This document shows positions 12,286-20,870 of a DNA stretch of 64,000 bases, piece after piece. The position numbers were made by a program, and so were the translations under genes. The stretch is from Mariannaea sp. PMI_226 (Eukaryota > Ascomycota > Sordariomycetes > Hypocreales > Nectriaceae): assembly GCA_024336345.1 (NCBI GenBank), contig JANFOG010000005.1:1116001-1180000 (forward strand), read 5' to 3'. The notes beneath the pieces are model-generated. The model did no database searches and was not told the DNA's origin. It saw only the letters and a program-made list of their open reading frames with translations. Positions within the stretch are counted from its first letter, which is position 1. Each line of letters opens with the position of its first letter.

Positions 12286-12631
12286 ATATGCCACAATAGG
12301 GCTGGCTTAGCCCGGTTTCGTTAAAAAGTCCCTGGGGCTGGAGTTGAAACCTTCATCAACTATCGCAAAGGGGGAACCGCTTAGGGCTTCTAGATGGGCT
12401 CGCATGCCGCATTTCTCGTATTTTTTTCCTAGGTCCTGAATAAAGATATAAGGTTGTTTGCTTCCGCTCTAAAAGACATCTTGGCATCGACAGATTTCTC
12501 GATTTTTTTCTGAGATCAATTGAACAACCACTTTCCTACTCATATTTTGTTCAGTTACACCCAACCCCGCTACTACTATTCGTAATACTCTTAGTGATAG
12601 TGTTCAGGACACTCTAGTCCCACCCTCAACC

Positions 12632-14793
12632 ATGTGTATCATTGCATACAAGCAGATAAGAAAGTGGTGGCAAAACAGACAAGCTGCCAAGGAGTCACCG
12701 GACGAATCCACGACTTCAGCAAAGCCAGAGTCAACGAAAAAGGAGCAACAGCAATGCTCTCACCGAGAACTTCCTTGGAACTCGGACTCACCTTGTCTCG
12801 AATGCAAAGCCGAGAGGAAAGCCCAGCTAAAGTATCGATGGACAATCATTCTATGTTTGGCGTGGCCCTTCGCCCTGCAAGGCCTCGACTCAACAATGTA
12901 CGCTCCCTCCCGATAGACTACAAATCCCAGCATTTTCAAATGTATCAATCAACTAACCAATCATTTCAAACAGCATTGCAAGCGCATTACCATGGATTGC
13001 CGGTGATTTTGGGCAACTTTCTCAGCTGAACTGGATTGTTTCGGCCTTCAACTTGACATCGGCTGCATTTATCCCATGTTGGTCACAAATGGCCGATGTC
13101 TTTGGCCGAAATGCCTCCCTCACAATGGCCATCATCTTTATGATAATTGGAAGCGCTCTATGCACCGGAGCTCCTACCAATGCATTCCCCGTGCTTCTTC
13201 TTGGACGTGGCTTTCAGGGTCTTGCAGCTGCGGGGCTCAACGTGGTGATTCGCACTATTCTTGCTGACAAGGTCTCGCTTCAAGAAAACGCAAAGAACTG
13301 GGCCATATTTTCACTTGTGGGCGGTATTTCTTATAGCATTGGTCCTGTTATTGGAGGTACGAACTCGAGTCTCTCACCCACTTGGCACGAAAGAACATTT
13401 GCTCATGAGTAACCAGGATACCTCACTGGCGCCGACTGGAGATGGTGCTTTGCCATCAACCTTCCTATTGCTGTCATTGCCTTGATCATTGTATGGCTGT
13501 TCCTTCGAAAGCAGCTTGTTGGTCCTCAGCCGATCCCCGAGCTCGGTGAAACTGCCGAAACTGGGCGCCGGACGAAGTTTGTCGCCAGGCTCAAGACGAT
13601 CGATGTTGGCGGCCAGGCTCTCTTCATCTTGGGGTTTGGCTTAATCATTCTCGCACTAACATGGGGAGGCGCTACATATGCATGGAATTCTGCCGCCGTC
13701 ATTGTTGCCCTGGTTTTGGGCTGCCTACTCACCATCGGCTTCTTCGTTTGGGAGTACTTGCTGGCACCTGGAAACGTGTTGGCGGAGAAGATGCCCTGGC
13801 AGAGAGCCATGATCCCTTGGCACCTGCTTGCCGATGGACAAGTTGGTATGCTCTTCTACTGTGAATGTGCCACGGGTATTGGCATGTATGCTGTGAGTTA
13901 CCTCTTTGCGAAATTATCTGTCTGTCTTTCAAAGCTGCGTCCTAACACTCTAGCAGGTTCTCTACTTTGTCAACATCTACTTTATTGCTGTCAAGGGCTA
14001 CTCGTCCGACAAAGCTGGTACTCAGCTCTTGTACTTCCTGCCCGGACTTGCTACTGGAGTTTATATCTGCTCATTCATTTGCAACAAGTGGCCTCGAATG
14101 ACCTGGCCTTCCATCTTCCTGGGTACGCTCGTCGAAACTGTGGGCCTTGGTCTGCTAGCCTGGGCCATCTACGTTGAGAATCTTGCAGTCATCTTTGCAA
14201 TGATGGCGGTGGTCGGATGTGGTTGCGGTCTTCGATTTATGGCTTCTCCGCTCCACGGAATCGGTCTTCATCGACAGATTCGTGCATCCGTGATTGGACT
14301 GCTCTCGGTGGCAATCCCCTTTGGCGGCACTGTGGGACTGACAATTATGTCTACCGTCTTCAACAACACCTCCGGCCTAGATACAAAGTCCAACGACTTC
14401 TCCAAGATTCAATCGGAACCAGCTGCAACCCGTGACAAAGCGATTCACGACGCCAAGATGGGTGTTGTATGGGCATTTGTTGCTGTGACTCCTTTGGTGG
14501 CAATGGTATGTCAATATACCTTCTCAACTTGTGTATTTTCTTCATTTTCGCTAACTTTTCACCAGGCCTTTGTATTTGCTACATGCCTTGGAAATATCAA
14601 GTTTGAGCAGGGCGCTATCGGCGAGGACGGAAAGCCAACCGACTTGGTGATTCGGGGCAGCTACTTGCTAAGTCTTACACGAGGAGGAACAAAGAGCCAG
14701 GATGAGGAAGAGAGGGGCATCAAGCTAGACAGCGTCAGTGAGCGTCCGTGGTCAAAAAATACGGCACCAGAGACGGTCACTCGCCAGGAGTAA
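12632..14793 (+). CDS. MFS transporter, DHA2 (14-TM drug:H+ antiporter) type
   Basis: Five exons, 12632-12897, 12974-13356, 13417-13892, 13957-14505 and 14566-14793, separated by introns of 60-76 bp, give 633 residues. All four junctions keep phase and restore hydrophobic helices. About 75 hydrophilic N-terminal residues (Lys/Gln/Ser-rich) precede the first helix (WTIILCLAWPFALQGLDST). MFS signatures include ADVFGRNASL in the first cytoplasmic loop and the LLGRGFQGLAAAG segment. The helix count and the central region (FVARLKTIDVGGQALFILG) fit the 14-helix DHA2 group. Members pump drugs, siderophores or secondary metabolites at the plasma or vacuolar membrane; the substrate cannot be told. No biosynthetic genes lie beside it. 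Confidence 0.88.
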
Positions 14794-15448
14794 GACAAAA
14801 CCTGGACTGAGTTGATGTGGCCATGTACTATATACATGGCCATGTTGTAGCTGGTATGACGGGATATATATGGGTTAGGACTAATGGATGGGATGAAAGA
14901 ATTCGCAAAGCTATAGATAAGAGTGTCGCATTATAAATATACCCCTTTTGTTTTTTTTTCTTCCTATTCGTCTCTTCACTATTGCTTGCTTATCTATTGA
15001 CTTTGCTTCTGTAGCCATATCCCTCATGTGTTATCGGGCCCGGATCCGATTACAAGCCGAGATCGGCGGTTTCAGGACTTAACTCTCAACACAAACCACG
15101 GTTTATGCATATGAGAACATGACATGTTTTTTTCTCGTTACTCACAATCATAACCTATCCTGATAGAAATGACAATAAAGAATCTGATTGAGGCCCGAAA
15201 ATGGCAATAATTTCACGAACGATTGTGCAGTTTTGACTCATCCTGCGAACAATTGCCTGACCACCGAACAATGTAGGTAGGGAAGGGTGACATGGATTCG
15301 CGGGCGAATTTTGTCTTTTCAAGGTTTCCTCACCTAAGCCGTGGCGTCTTCTTTTTCAACTTCAACTCAATACGCTTCTTCTTCATCCCTCTTTTTATTT
15401 GGGAAAGGCAATTGTGCTAACCCTTGGTTCCGTGCCTGTAGAGCCAGT
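14794..15448. other. Intergenic region, transporter to 2EXR gene
   Basis: Besides the 3' UTR hairpin I see only AT-rich spacer and the presumed promoter and leader of the next gene. The open frame of that gene extends upstream to 15341 but contains no ATG before 15449. Confidence 0.5.
14818..14842 (+). other. Hairpin in the transporter 3' UTR
   Basis: TGGCCATGTA (14818-14827) and its exact complement TACATGGCCA (14833-14842) flank the 5-base loop CTATA, 25 bp after the transporter stop codon. G-U pairs could lengthen the stem in RNA. It could affect 3' processing or mRNA stability; this is inference. Confidence 0.4.
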
Positions 15449-16273
15449 ATGACTGTAAGTGAAGTTGAGGAAGAGCAAAGCACGAATCCGCGCTTCTGGC
15501 TCGAGTTTCGCACATTTGATGACGGCCTGTCATCGCCCCCGTCCAAAGCGACAGTAACACCCGCTTTCACCACTTTTCCCCAGTTCGCGGTGCTGCCGCC
15601 CGAGCTGCGCCTGAGGATCTGGTCCTTTCTAATCCAACCTCGTGTCATTATTGCCTGCTGCTTGCAATGCGACGAGCGGCTCCCGGAGAGGCGGCAAGAA
15701 CTCGACGAGCGCACGCACGGCAAAGCTCTCCCCGTGCTGCTACACGTCAATCGCGAAACGCGATATCTAGCGCTGCAACATTACGAGCTGTCATTTAGCT
15801 GGCGCATTTCCAAGCTCCTGTCGGACACACCCGTTTCGCGGCCCGCGCGGGTATGGTTCAATTTCGACATGGACACAATATACCTGCGTGGCGAACTTGA
15901 AGCCTACGACACATACGGATTCAACTGTCCTATGGTTTACTTTATGCGCCGGGAGGACACCCGGCGGGTGCGAAAAGTCGCATGCGCCTTTGGCGAGCTA
16001 GGATACCCTCAGCAGGAGAGCGACCAGGTATTTGGCGTGCTCTGGCATGTCGTGGACGGCTTTGCGTCCGTGGAGCAGCTGCTATTGACTGTGGGTGAGG
16101 CAGATGAGGAGCATGTGCGGGGCAGCAAGCTACTGAGCAGCGACAACGTGATGCAGAAGATCTGGAGCGGATGGCTGGGTGGGTCAACCACGAAGACAAG
16201 CTCGAGGATGGCGGATAAGCAGATGATGTTAATTCGGGAAGAGGACCTGGTTGACTTTGTGTCCAGCCGTTGA
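15449..16273 (+). CDS. 2EXR-domain protein of unknown function
   Basis: A single exon gives 274 residues. The first ATG in the open frame is at 15449 (MTVSEVEEEQ); the 108 bases in frame before it have only a GTG. The 2EXR signature lies near residues 45-75: FPQFAVLPPELRLRIW, continuing into a PRVI segment, with the usual LLHVNRETRYLAL block about 40 residues later. A tryptophan- and tyrosine-rich middle (FNFDMDTIYLRGELE) is also characteristic. This family is greatly expanded in Sordariomycetes and Leotiomycetes. Its fold includes an F-box-like helical start, but no biochemical role is established. The gene is intronless and not obviously linked in function to its neighbours. Confidence 0.8.
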   Translation: MTVSEVEEEQSTNPRFWLEFRTFDDGLSSPPSKATVTPAFTTFPQFAVLPPELRLRIWSFLIQPRVIIACCLQCDERLPERRQELDERTHGKALPVLLHVNRETRYLALQHYELSFSWRISKLLSDTPVSRPARVWFNFDMDTIYLRGELEAYDTYGFNCPMVYFMRREDTRRVRKVACAFGELGYPQQESDQVFGVLWHVVDGFASVEQLLLTVGEADEEHVRGSKLLSSDNVMQKIWSGWLGGSTTKTSSRMADKQMMLIREEDLVDFVSSR

Positions 16274-17190
16274 TGGGAGTCTCGACCTGATGAATCCTGA
16301 AAGCCGGAGGCGCATGTTAGGCGTCACAGGGGATTCCGGCCCCCCCCGTTGCATATGTCCTTTGTCCAAGCTACACCCAGTGACAGAGGGGTGTTTTGAT
16401 CTTGTTATTATTTCTTCTGTTGTTGTCATCAATGTTTTTCTCGGCATGATTCTCATTGGGTAGATGCGGGAACACCTCAGTTTTGGATCTTGCCAGCTTC
16501 CACGATCTTGGCGTTGGTTGGCTGCATTTCAGTGGCTTTGAAGATATGCAATGCTGATATCGTGCGATACATATATGTCTCCGATTTTTTGTTTTCTTTT
16601 TCGGGCTTTTTCCTTTGCCTGCAATGCATCCATGCATGGGATATTAGGTTGGGCAGCGAGAAATTGCTCATGAAACTTAGCATAGATTATCTTGATCAGC
16701 GCACTTATGGACTAAATGTTATAGGTTTACATTCATTATGGTAATGCTCCAATTGAACGGGTTTTCCAACCTTAGATATCCTAAGACCCTTGCTAGCATA
16801 TTACTCCCAACCATGTTTCTATGCCCTAGGCAGTCCAAAAGCCAGCCGATCGCATCACCATAGCTTCCTAGCATACCCCCAGAGCTTTCTCTATACATAA
16901 GCCTATATCCGTATCCCTTCTGAAACGTTGCCAGCCAAGTGTTGTTGCTGTACGGCTACACCGCCGGGAAATGCTGGCCAGGCACTCCCCTCATAGCGCA
17001 ATACGAAACTCTCTCGAATAGCTGTCCTTGTCTTTTTGCGTTCCTCAAGTCTGGAATTAGTAATCTAACCTTATAAGGGGAGAGAAATGCTTGAGAATGT
17101 TTTGTTTAAAATATATGTTGTTTCTATGCTTTATTAACTAGTAAGGAAGAGCTTTATGTTATCATTCTTCTCTTAGTAACAGCAACACGC
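16274..17190. other. Intergenic spacer leading into the decayed-repeat island
   Basis: No supportable gene. Base composition becomes markedly AT-rich after about 17040, marking the left edge of the repeat island. Confidence 0.5.
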
Positions 17191-17440
17191 AACAGGGCAA
17201 AACGCCCCAGAATGGAATAACGAACGTGGGCACAGAAGAATAAAGATACTTATTATGCTTAGGGCGAAGGCACAGTCTTGGCTTAATACTAGTTTTGGAA
17301 AGGGCATACTTCAGTCTACCTAAATTTGATGACTTCAAACCATGATGTATAAGAGCATCAAGTTATATGTGCTAAATGTATTAACACAGCATAATAGCAA
17401 AAGAGCTTCTAAAGAATAGAAGGGATAAGGTATATAAAGA
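17191..17440 (+). repeat. Degraded repeat copy A (3' end of repeated gene family plus flank)
   Basis: It starts with AGGGCAAAACGCCCCAGAATGG, trimmed here to its core GCAAAACGCCCCAGAATGG (about 17198-17216), followed by CGAACGTGGGC and about 220 bp of flank. This matches 18541-18785 in the same orientation with many scattered differences (by eye, around 70 percent identity). Only the last codons of the repeated gene's acidic tail survive. The copy is AT-shifted compared with the second one. Confidence 0.6.
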
Positions 17441-17883
17441 TGTATTGGACTTATGTCTTATGTTATGGGAGGCGCAAGGTATGGCTTATTGCAAGAGGGG
17501 CCTTACAATATTGTGAATTTATCTTAAATTATTCGACATAATCTTAGTTAAAATAAGGCGTTATACTAAATAAGTGTTAGCAAATGATTTCCCCATAATG
17601 CTATGGATATACCATAAGATAGGATATTTTGCAGTATAACTAGCTTTATGAGTTAAATGTTATAAACGTTAAATTCTTAGTTTGAGTGAAAATTGTAGTT
17701 ATACAATTAGATATGGGTTGGAGAGAAGGAATATTATACAAAACCCATTATTATTATTAACTCTTATTATCAATTATTTTCTTTCCTTAAGTGAAAACAT
17801 TATTGTTATCATTATAAACCTTTCCTAGTGAGATAATACTTCAGAACCTGCCTGTCTATGAGCTAACTAGAAGCTCTAGAAGA

Positions 17884-18570
17884 TGAGTCACTGCACCCAG
17901 ATCTGGCCTTCTGCGTCTTCCATGGATTCCTCCTTCAATGGCGTAATGGGTTTGTCTGAAGAGGTTCGTCTGCAGGATCCGCCATATCATCGCCCTCGTT
18001 ATGTTTTGGTTCAGATCGTTCGGTAGTTGCTTCCGCGGATTTCGTCTCGGCGATGGATGAATGCGAGGATTTTGAAGTTCTACGGGATACTGAAGCTGCG
18101 CTCCGTTTTGTAGACCGACTTATTAACGAGCAGTTTGGTCAGAATGATGTTAGCAAGAAGCCAATAAATAATACTATCTCGCTATTTATTCGCTGGCGTT
18201 GTCACTGTTGCCCTCGAGTCAAAAGATTGGGCGCCTGAGGTGCTAGTTCTTTTGGGGATGCAGATTGGAGACCAGACACGTTCCCATCAGTACGCCCGCA
18301 AATTGCGGAACGCTGGGGCCGAATTGGGTACCCTTCTTGAGCCCTGCGTCAACGGCTCTGAGGAATGAGCGGTAGATGCCATCTTTTGCTTTGAGGTACA
18401 TGTTGTAGCTCGCCTTTTCACCTGGGAGGTTCTTGTGAAACGAGCCAGCCTCATCATTACGTGGTAAAGAGGGCGATGAAGAGGGCGATGAGGAGTTTGC
18501 GAATGAAACGCCGAAGCGCAAGATGAGTAGCGATAGTGAGGGCGGGGCAAAACGCCCTAGAATGGAGTGA
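17884..18570 (+). pseudogene. Internally deleted, frameshifted copy of the repeated gene family
   Basis: Open-frame pieces read MSHCTQIWPSASSMDSSFNG from 17884, then jump frame to a piece with MDECEDFEVLRDTEAALRFV (from 18053), then to WAPEVLVLLGMQIGDQTRSH (about 18218-18277), ending at a stop near 18369. After about 100 unreadable bases comes a 34-codon acidic tail (18469-18570) beginning EGDEEGDEEF and ending KRPRME-stop, with KRK and KRPR clusters like a nuclear localisation signal. The same tail follows the helicase-like pseudogene on the other strand. This copy therefore probably joins the 5' and 3' ends of the same gene with the middle missing. Two frame changes make it non-functional as one protein. 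Confidence 0.55.
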
Positions 18571-18785
18571 CGAACGTGGGCGAGGAGGGGAGAGAACTTT
18601 ACTATGTGTGCGCAAGGGCAAGGTTATGGCTAGAATACTAATTTTGGCGATGGTATGCATCAGCCTAAATTTGATGATTTTAAATGCTGATGTAGAAGAG
18701 TATTAAGTTGTGTGTGCTATATCTTAAAGCGGCCTTATGACAAAAAGTGTGCTTAAAGAATAGAAGGACAGGAGGTATATAAAAG
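18541..18785 (+). repeat. Repeat copy B, direct partner of 17191-17440
   Basis: It begins in the acidic-tail codons (GGCGGGGCAAAACGCCCTAG), runs through the stop at 18570 and continues about 215 bp downstream. Shared landmarks with copy A, in the same order, are CGAACGTGGGC, CCTAAATTTGATGA, AAGAATAGAAGG and GGTATATAAA. Confidence 0.55.
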
Positions 18786-18974
18786 TGGGAAAATAGAAAT
18801 AAATAAGATAATAAGACTAAATTAATATAGCTTTTATAAAAATAATACTTAGCTAAGTTATTTGCATTTACTCTAGGTATTCCAAGACAAAGTCTGGTTG
18901 GAGTTTTGTAATTTCTATTTTAAGGTAGTTGTGGATAACTTTAATACCAGTATTGGCATACTTTGTAAAGAATC

Positions 18975-19165
18975 GGAATGGAATCAAGACTTTGCAAAGC
19001 AGCAAGAGGGAGAGCCGATCCCATAGCCAAGACCATTGTGCGTAATATTATTTACAATGATGAAGAGGATGTTGAGTTTGACCCCCTTCTCTTGGTAAAG
19101 AGAGTGGTTGGGGCCACAAATAGTCAAGATAATGGTTTGGATGGGTTGCATGGCCATGGCGTCGT
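18975..19165 (+). pseudogene. Fragment of the repeated gene family, inverted relative to 19872-20000
   Basis: The + strand encodes QDFAKQQEGEPIP, then after a stop and frame change an AKTIV..IIYNDEEDVEFDPL-like stretch. These align with KDFAKEQEEDRLP and AKAIVDGTILNDEGDVEFEP read on the minus strand at 20000-19872. It is thus an inverted, more decayed partner of part of that copy. Confidence 0.5.
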
Positions 19166-19399
19166 CAGTATGATCGATCGGGTAGACTCCATCGTGAGGA
19201 GGTGAAGAGAAGTTGAGCACCAGAAATACAAGTTCCAAAAAAACCCTAAATGAACTCCAAATCTCTCAGCGCAAAAGAGATGCGAAATGCTGAAATCGTG
19301 TTGGGGCTGATGATAGAAATGAGTGTGTTGAAAGGCGCATACTTTTTGTTGGGGACCTGGTGTCTCGCACGCTGTGCATCTCTCACAGCCACTACTTCT

Positions 19400-19580
19400 T
19401 TTGGGCTTCGATTTTCATTCGAAAACTCCTCATCGCCCTCTTTATCACCCTCTTCATCACCCTCCTCCGAACGGTCCTCCAGTCCATTCTAGGGCGTTTT
19501 GCCCTGCCCTCACTATCGCTATCCAGCTTACGCTTCGGCGTTTCATTTGCTAACTCTTCATCGCCTTCTTCATCAAAGCA
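19400..19580 (-). pseudogene. Two tandem fragments of the acidic-tail/NLS module
   Basis: On the minus strand a tail reading EEGDEELANETPKRKLDSDS and ending KRPRM (about 19580-19486) runs directly into a second, frame-shifted one reading EEGDEEGDKEGDEEFSNE (about 19475-19410). The conserved core CCATTCTAGGGCGTTTTGCC on the + strand is at 19484-19503. Neither has a complete gene attached. Confidence 0.5.
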
Positions 19581-19652
19581 GCATGGGTGTTTGGCAATGT
19601 TGTGGTTAGGAAAACAGGCCGCCAGCTTGTTTCTATCTTGAAAATAGTTATA

Positions 19653-20870
19653 TCATCTATCTACAGTAGAACACCCTACTTCAAACGGTCCTCTATTCCA
19701 TTCTAGGGCGTTTTGCCCGCCCTCACTGTCGCTATCTAATTTGCGCTTTTGTATTTCATTTGCGACCTCCTCTTCGCCCTCTTCATCACCGTCCTCTGAA
19801 CGGTCCTCCATTCCATCTTCGTCTAAACCATCCAACTCATCACCTTCATCGTTGGTGGACCCCTCCCCTTCCCTTACCAAGAGAGGGGCTCAAACTCCAC
19901 ATCCCCTTCATCATTGAGGATGGTGCCATCCACAATGGCCTTAGCCCGGGATAGCACAGGCAGCCGGTCTTCCTCCTGCTCCTTGGCAAAGTCCTTAATA
20001 TTCCGCTCCGATTCTTTGCGAAGCGTGCTCATGATGGCATTGAAGTCGTCCAGGCCACAGCACAGGGAGCCGATCTTCCTCCTGCTCCTTGGCAAAGTCC
20101 TTATTTCGCTCCGATTCTTTGCGAAGCGTGCTCATGATGGCATTGAAGTCATCCACGACCATCTTGGAAATGGCCTCGGCCTCCTTTTTCAGCACCCTCT
20201 CAAGCTGACCGACAGTATCAAACTTCTTCACATATCGACGGCATGCCTCGATTATGAAAGTAAGATTCTCTAGCCAGAATTTCTTCTGGCTCTCGTCAGT
20301 CTTGTTTATGATTGAGATGGCAACCATAGAAAAAGCGTGACCAAGCTTGATCGTCTGGTCAGAATGATACTCCAAATTGGCACCAGATTTCTCGTATTGT
20401 GCAACCGATGCGTAACGATTAAATGGTTGGTGCCAATATGCCTTCACCGCTTCACAGATGCAAATCTCGCGAAGTTCGAACTGAAGCCACGATGGAAGAT
20501 CAATCTCCGCAGACAGTTGCGATATCCACTTGGTGATGCACAACCTTTCCATGTTGTCGTGGTATGTATCTTTTACCTTCAGCAGGTGAAAGAATACTGA
20601 ATCACGTTAGCCAATTCGTATCAGTCGACGAATGATCTGCAGCATCGTTTTGGCATTTAAATGCCAGCAAACGAACATACCCTTGGAGTAACAGATGCAT
20701 GTTGACACCTGTGCCCATGTCGTTCACATTGGCGATAAAAACGTGCAATGTGATGCTTTCGTCATTCCAAGCAGCAATAATCTTGCTGCGTCCGGAAGTG
20801 ATGGCGGATAACCAAATCGTCCCAAAGTCGTGTCCAACAAGTGTGAAAACGGCCACAATGTAGGTGCTTC
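19653..20870 (-). pseudogene. Broken SNF2-type helicase C-terminal half with acidic tail
   Basis: Read on the minus strand from about 20870: KIIAAWND, then FIANVNDMGTGVNMH (motif V-like). After a one-base frame change near 20698 comes WHLNAKTMLQIIRRLIRIG, the Q..R..RIGQ motif VI of SNF2/SWI2 helicases. The next codon is TAA (20609-20607) where CAA (Gln) is expected. Beyond it a long frame (20552-19995) continues HLLKVKDTYHDN and SAEIDLPSWLQFELREIC. A 106/103-bp tandem duplication then shifts the frame again. The end is an acidic tail (DEEGEEEVANEIQKRKLDSD). The N-terminal helicase lobe is missing. Family assignment rests on motifs V and VI seen by eye. The locus is clearly non-functional as a helicase. 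Confidence 0.6.
19954..20155. repeat. Tandem duplication (106/103-bp unit) inside the helicase-like pseudogene
   Basis: The segment starting GCACAGG at 19954 recurs at 20060. Both copies contain TTCCTCCTGCTCCTTGGCAA and GCGAAGCGTGCTCATGATGG. Offset is 106 bp at the left and 103 bp at the right, because one copy has 3 extra bases (CCTTAATATTCCGC against CCTTATTTCGC). Both lengths leave remainder 1 when divided by 3, so the duplication breaks the reading frame. High similarity implies it is recent relative to the decay of the flanking copies. Confidence 0.7.

Larger units (their letters stand above)
7313..12631. other. Long gene-free interval (5.3 kb)
   Basis: I could not build a convincing gene here. 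The longest open frame (minus strand, about 10060-9356) has no ATG at its 5' end and has a low-complexity, composition-driven sequence. The interval includes GGTACC-type motifs near 8560-8640 and 8790-8820, poly-T tracts at about 10205-10249, and an AT-rich block from about 10440 to 11000. A non-coding transcript, or long promoters for the two flanking divergent genes, would fit but is not shown. Confidence 0.45.

Noticed and set aside
15341..15448. N-terminal extension of the 2EXR protein by 36 residues
   Set aside because: It would need a GTG start; the first ATG is at 15449.
20594..20683. Possible 90-bp intron in the helicase-like minus copy (GTATGT...CTAACGTGATTCAG)
   Set aside because: Splicing it out would remove helicase motif VI, which is readable in a shifted frame. 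Frameshift plus point mutation explains the data better.
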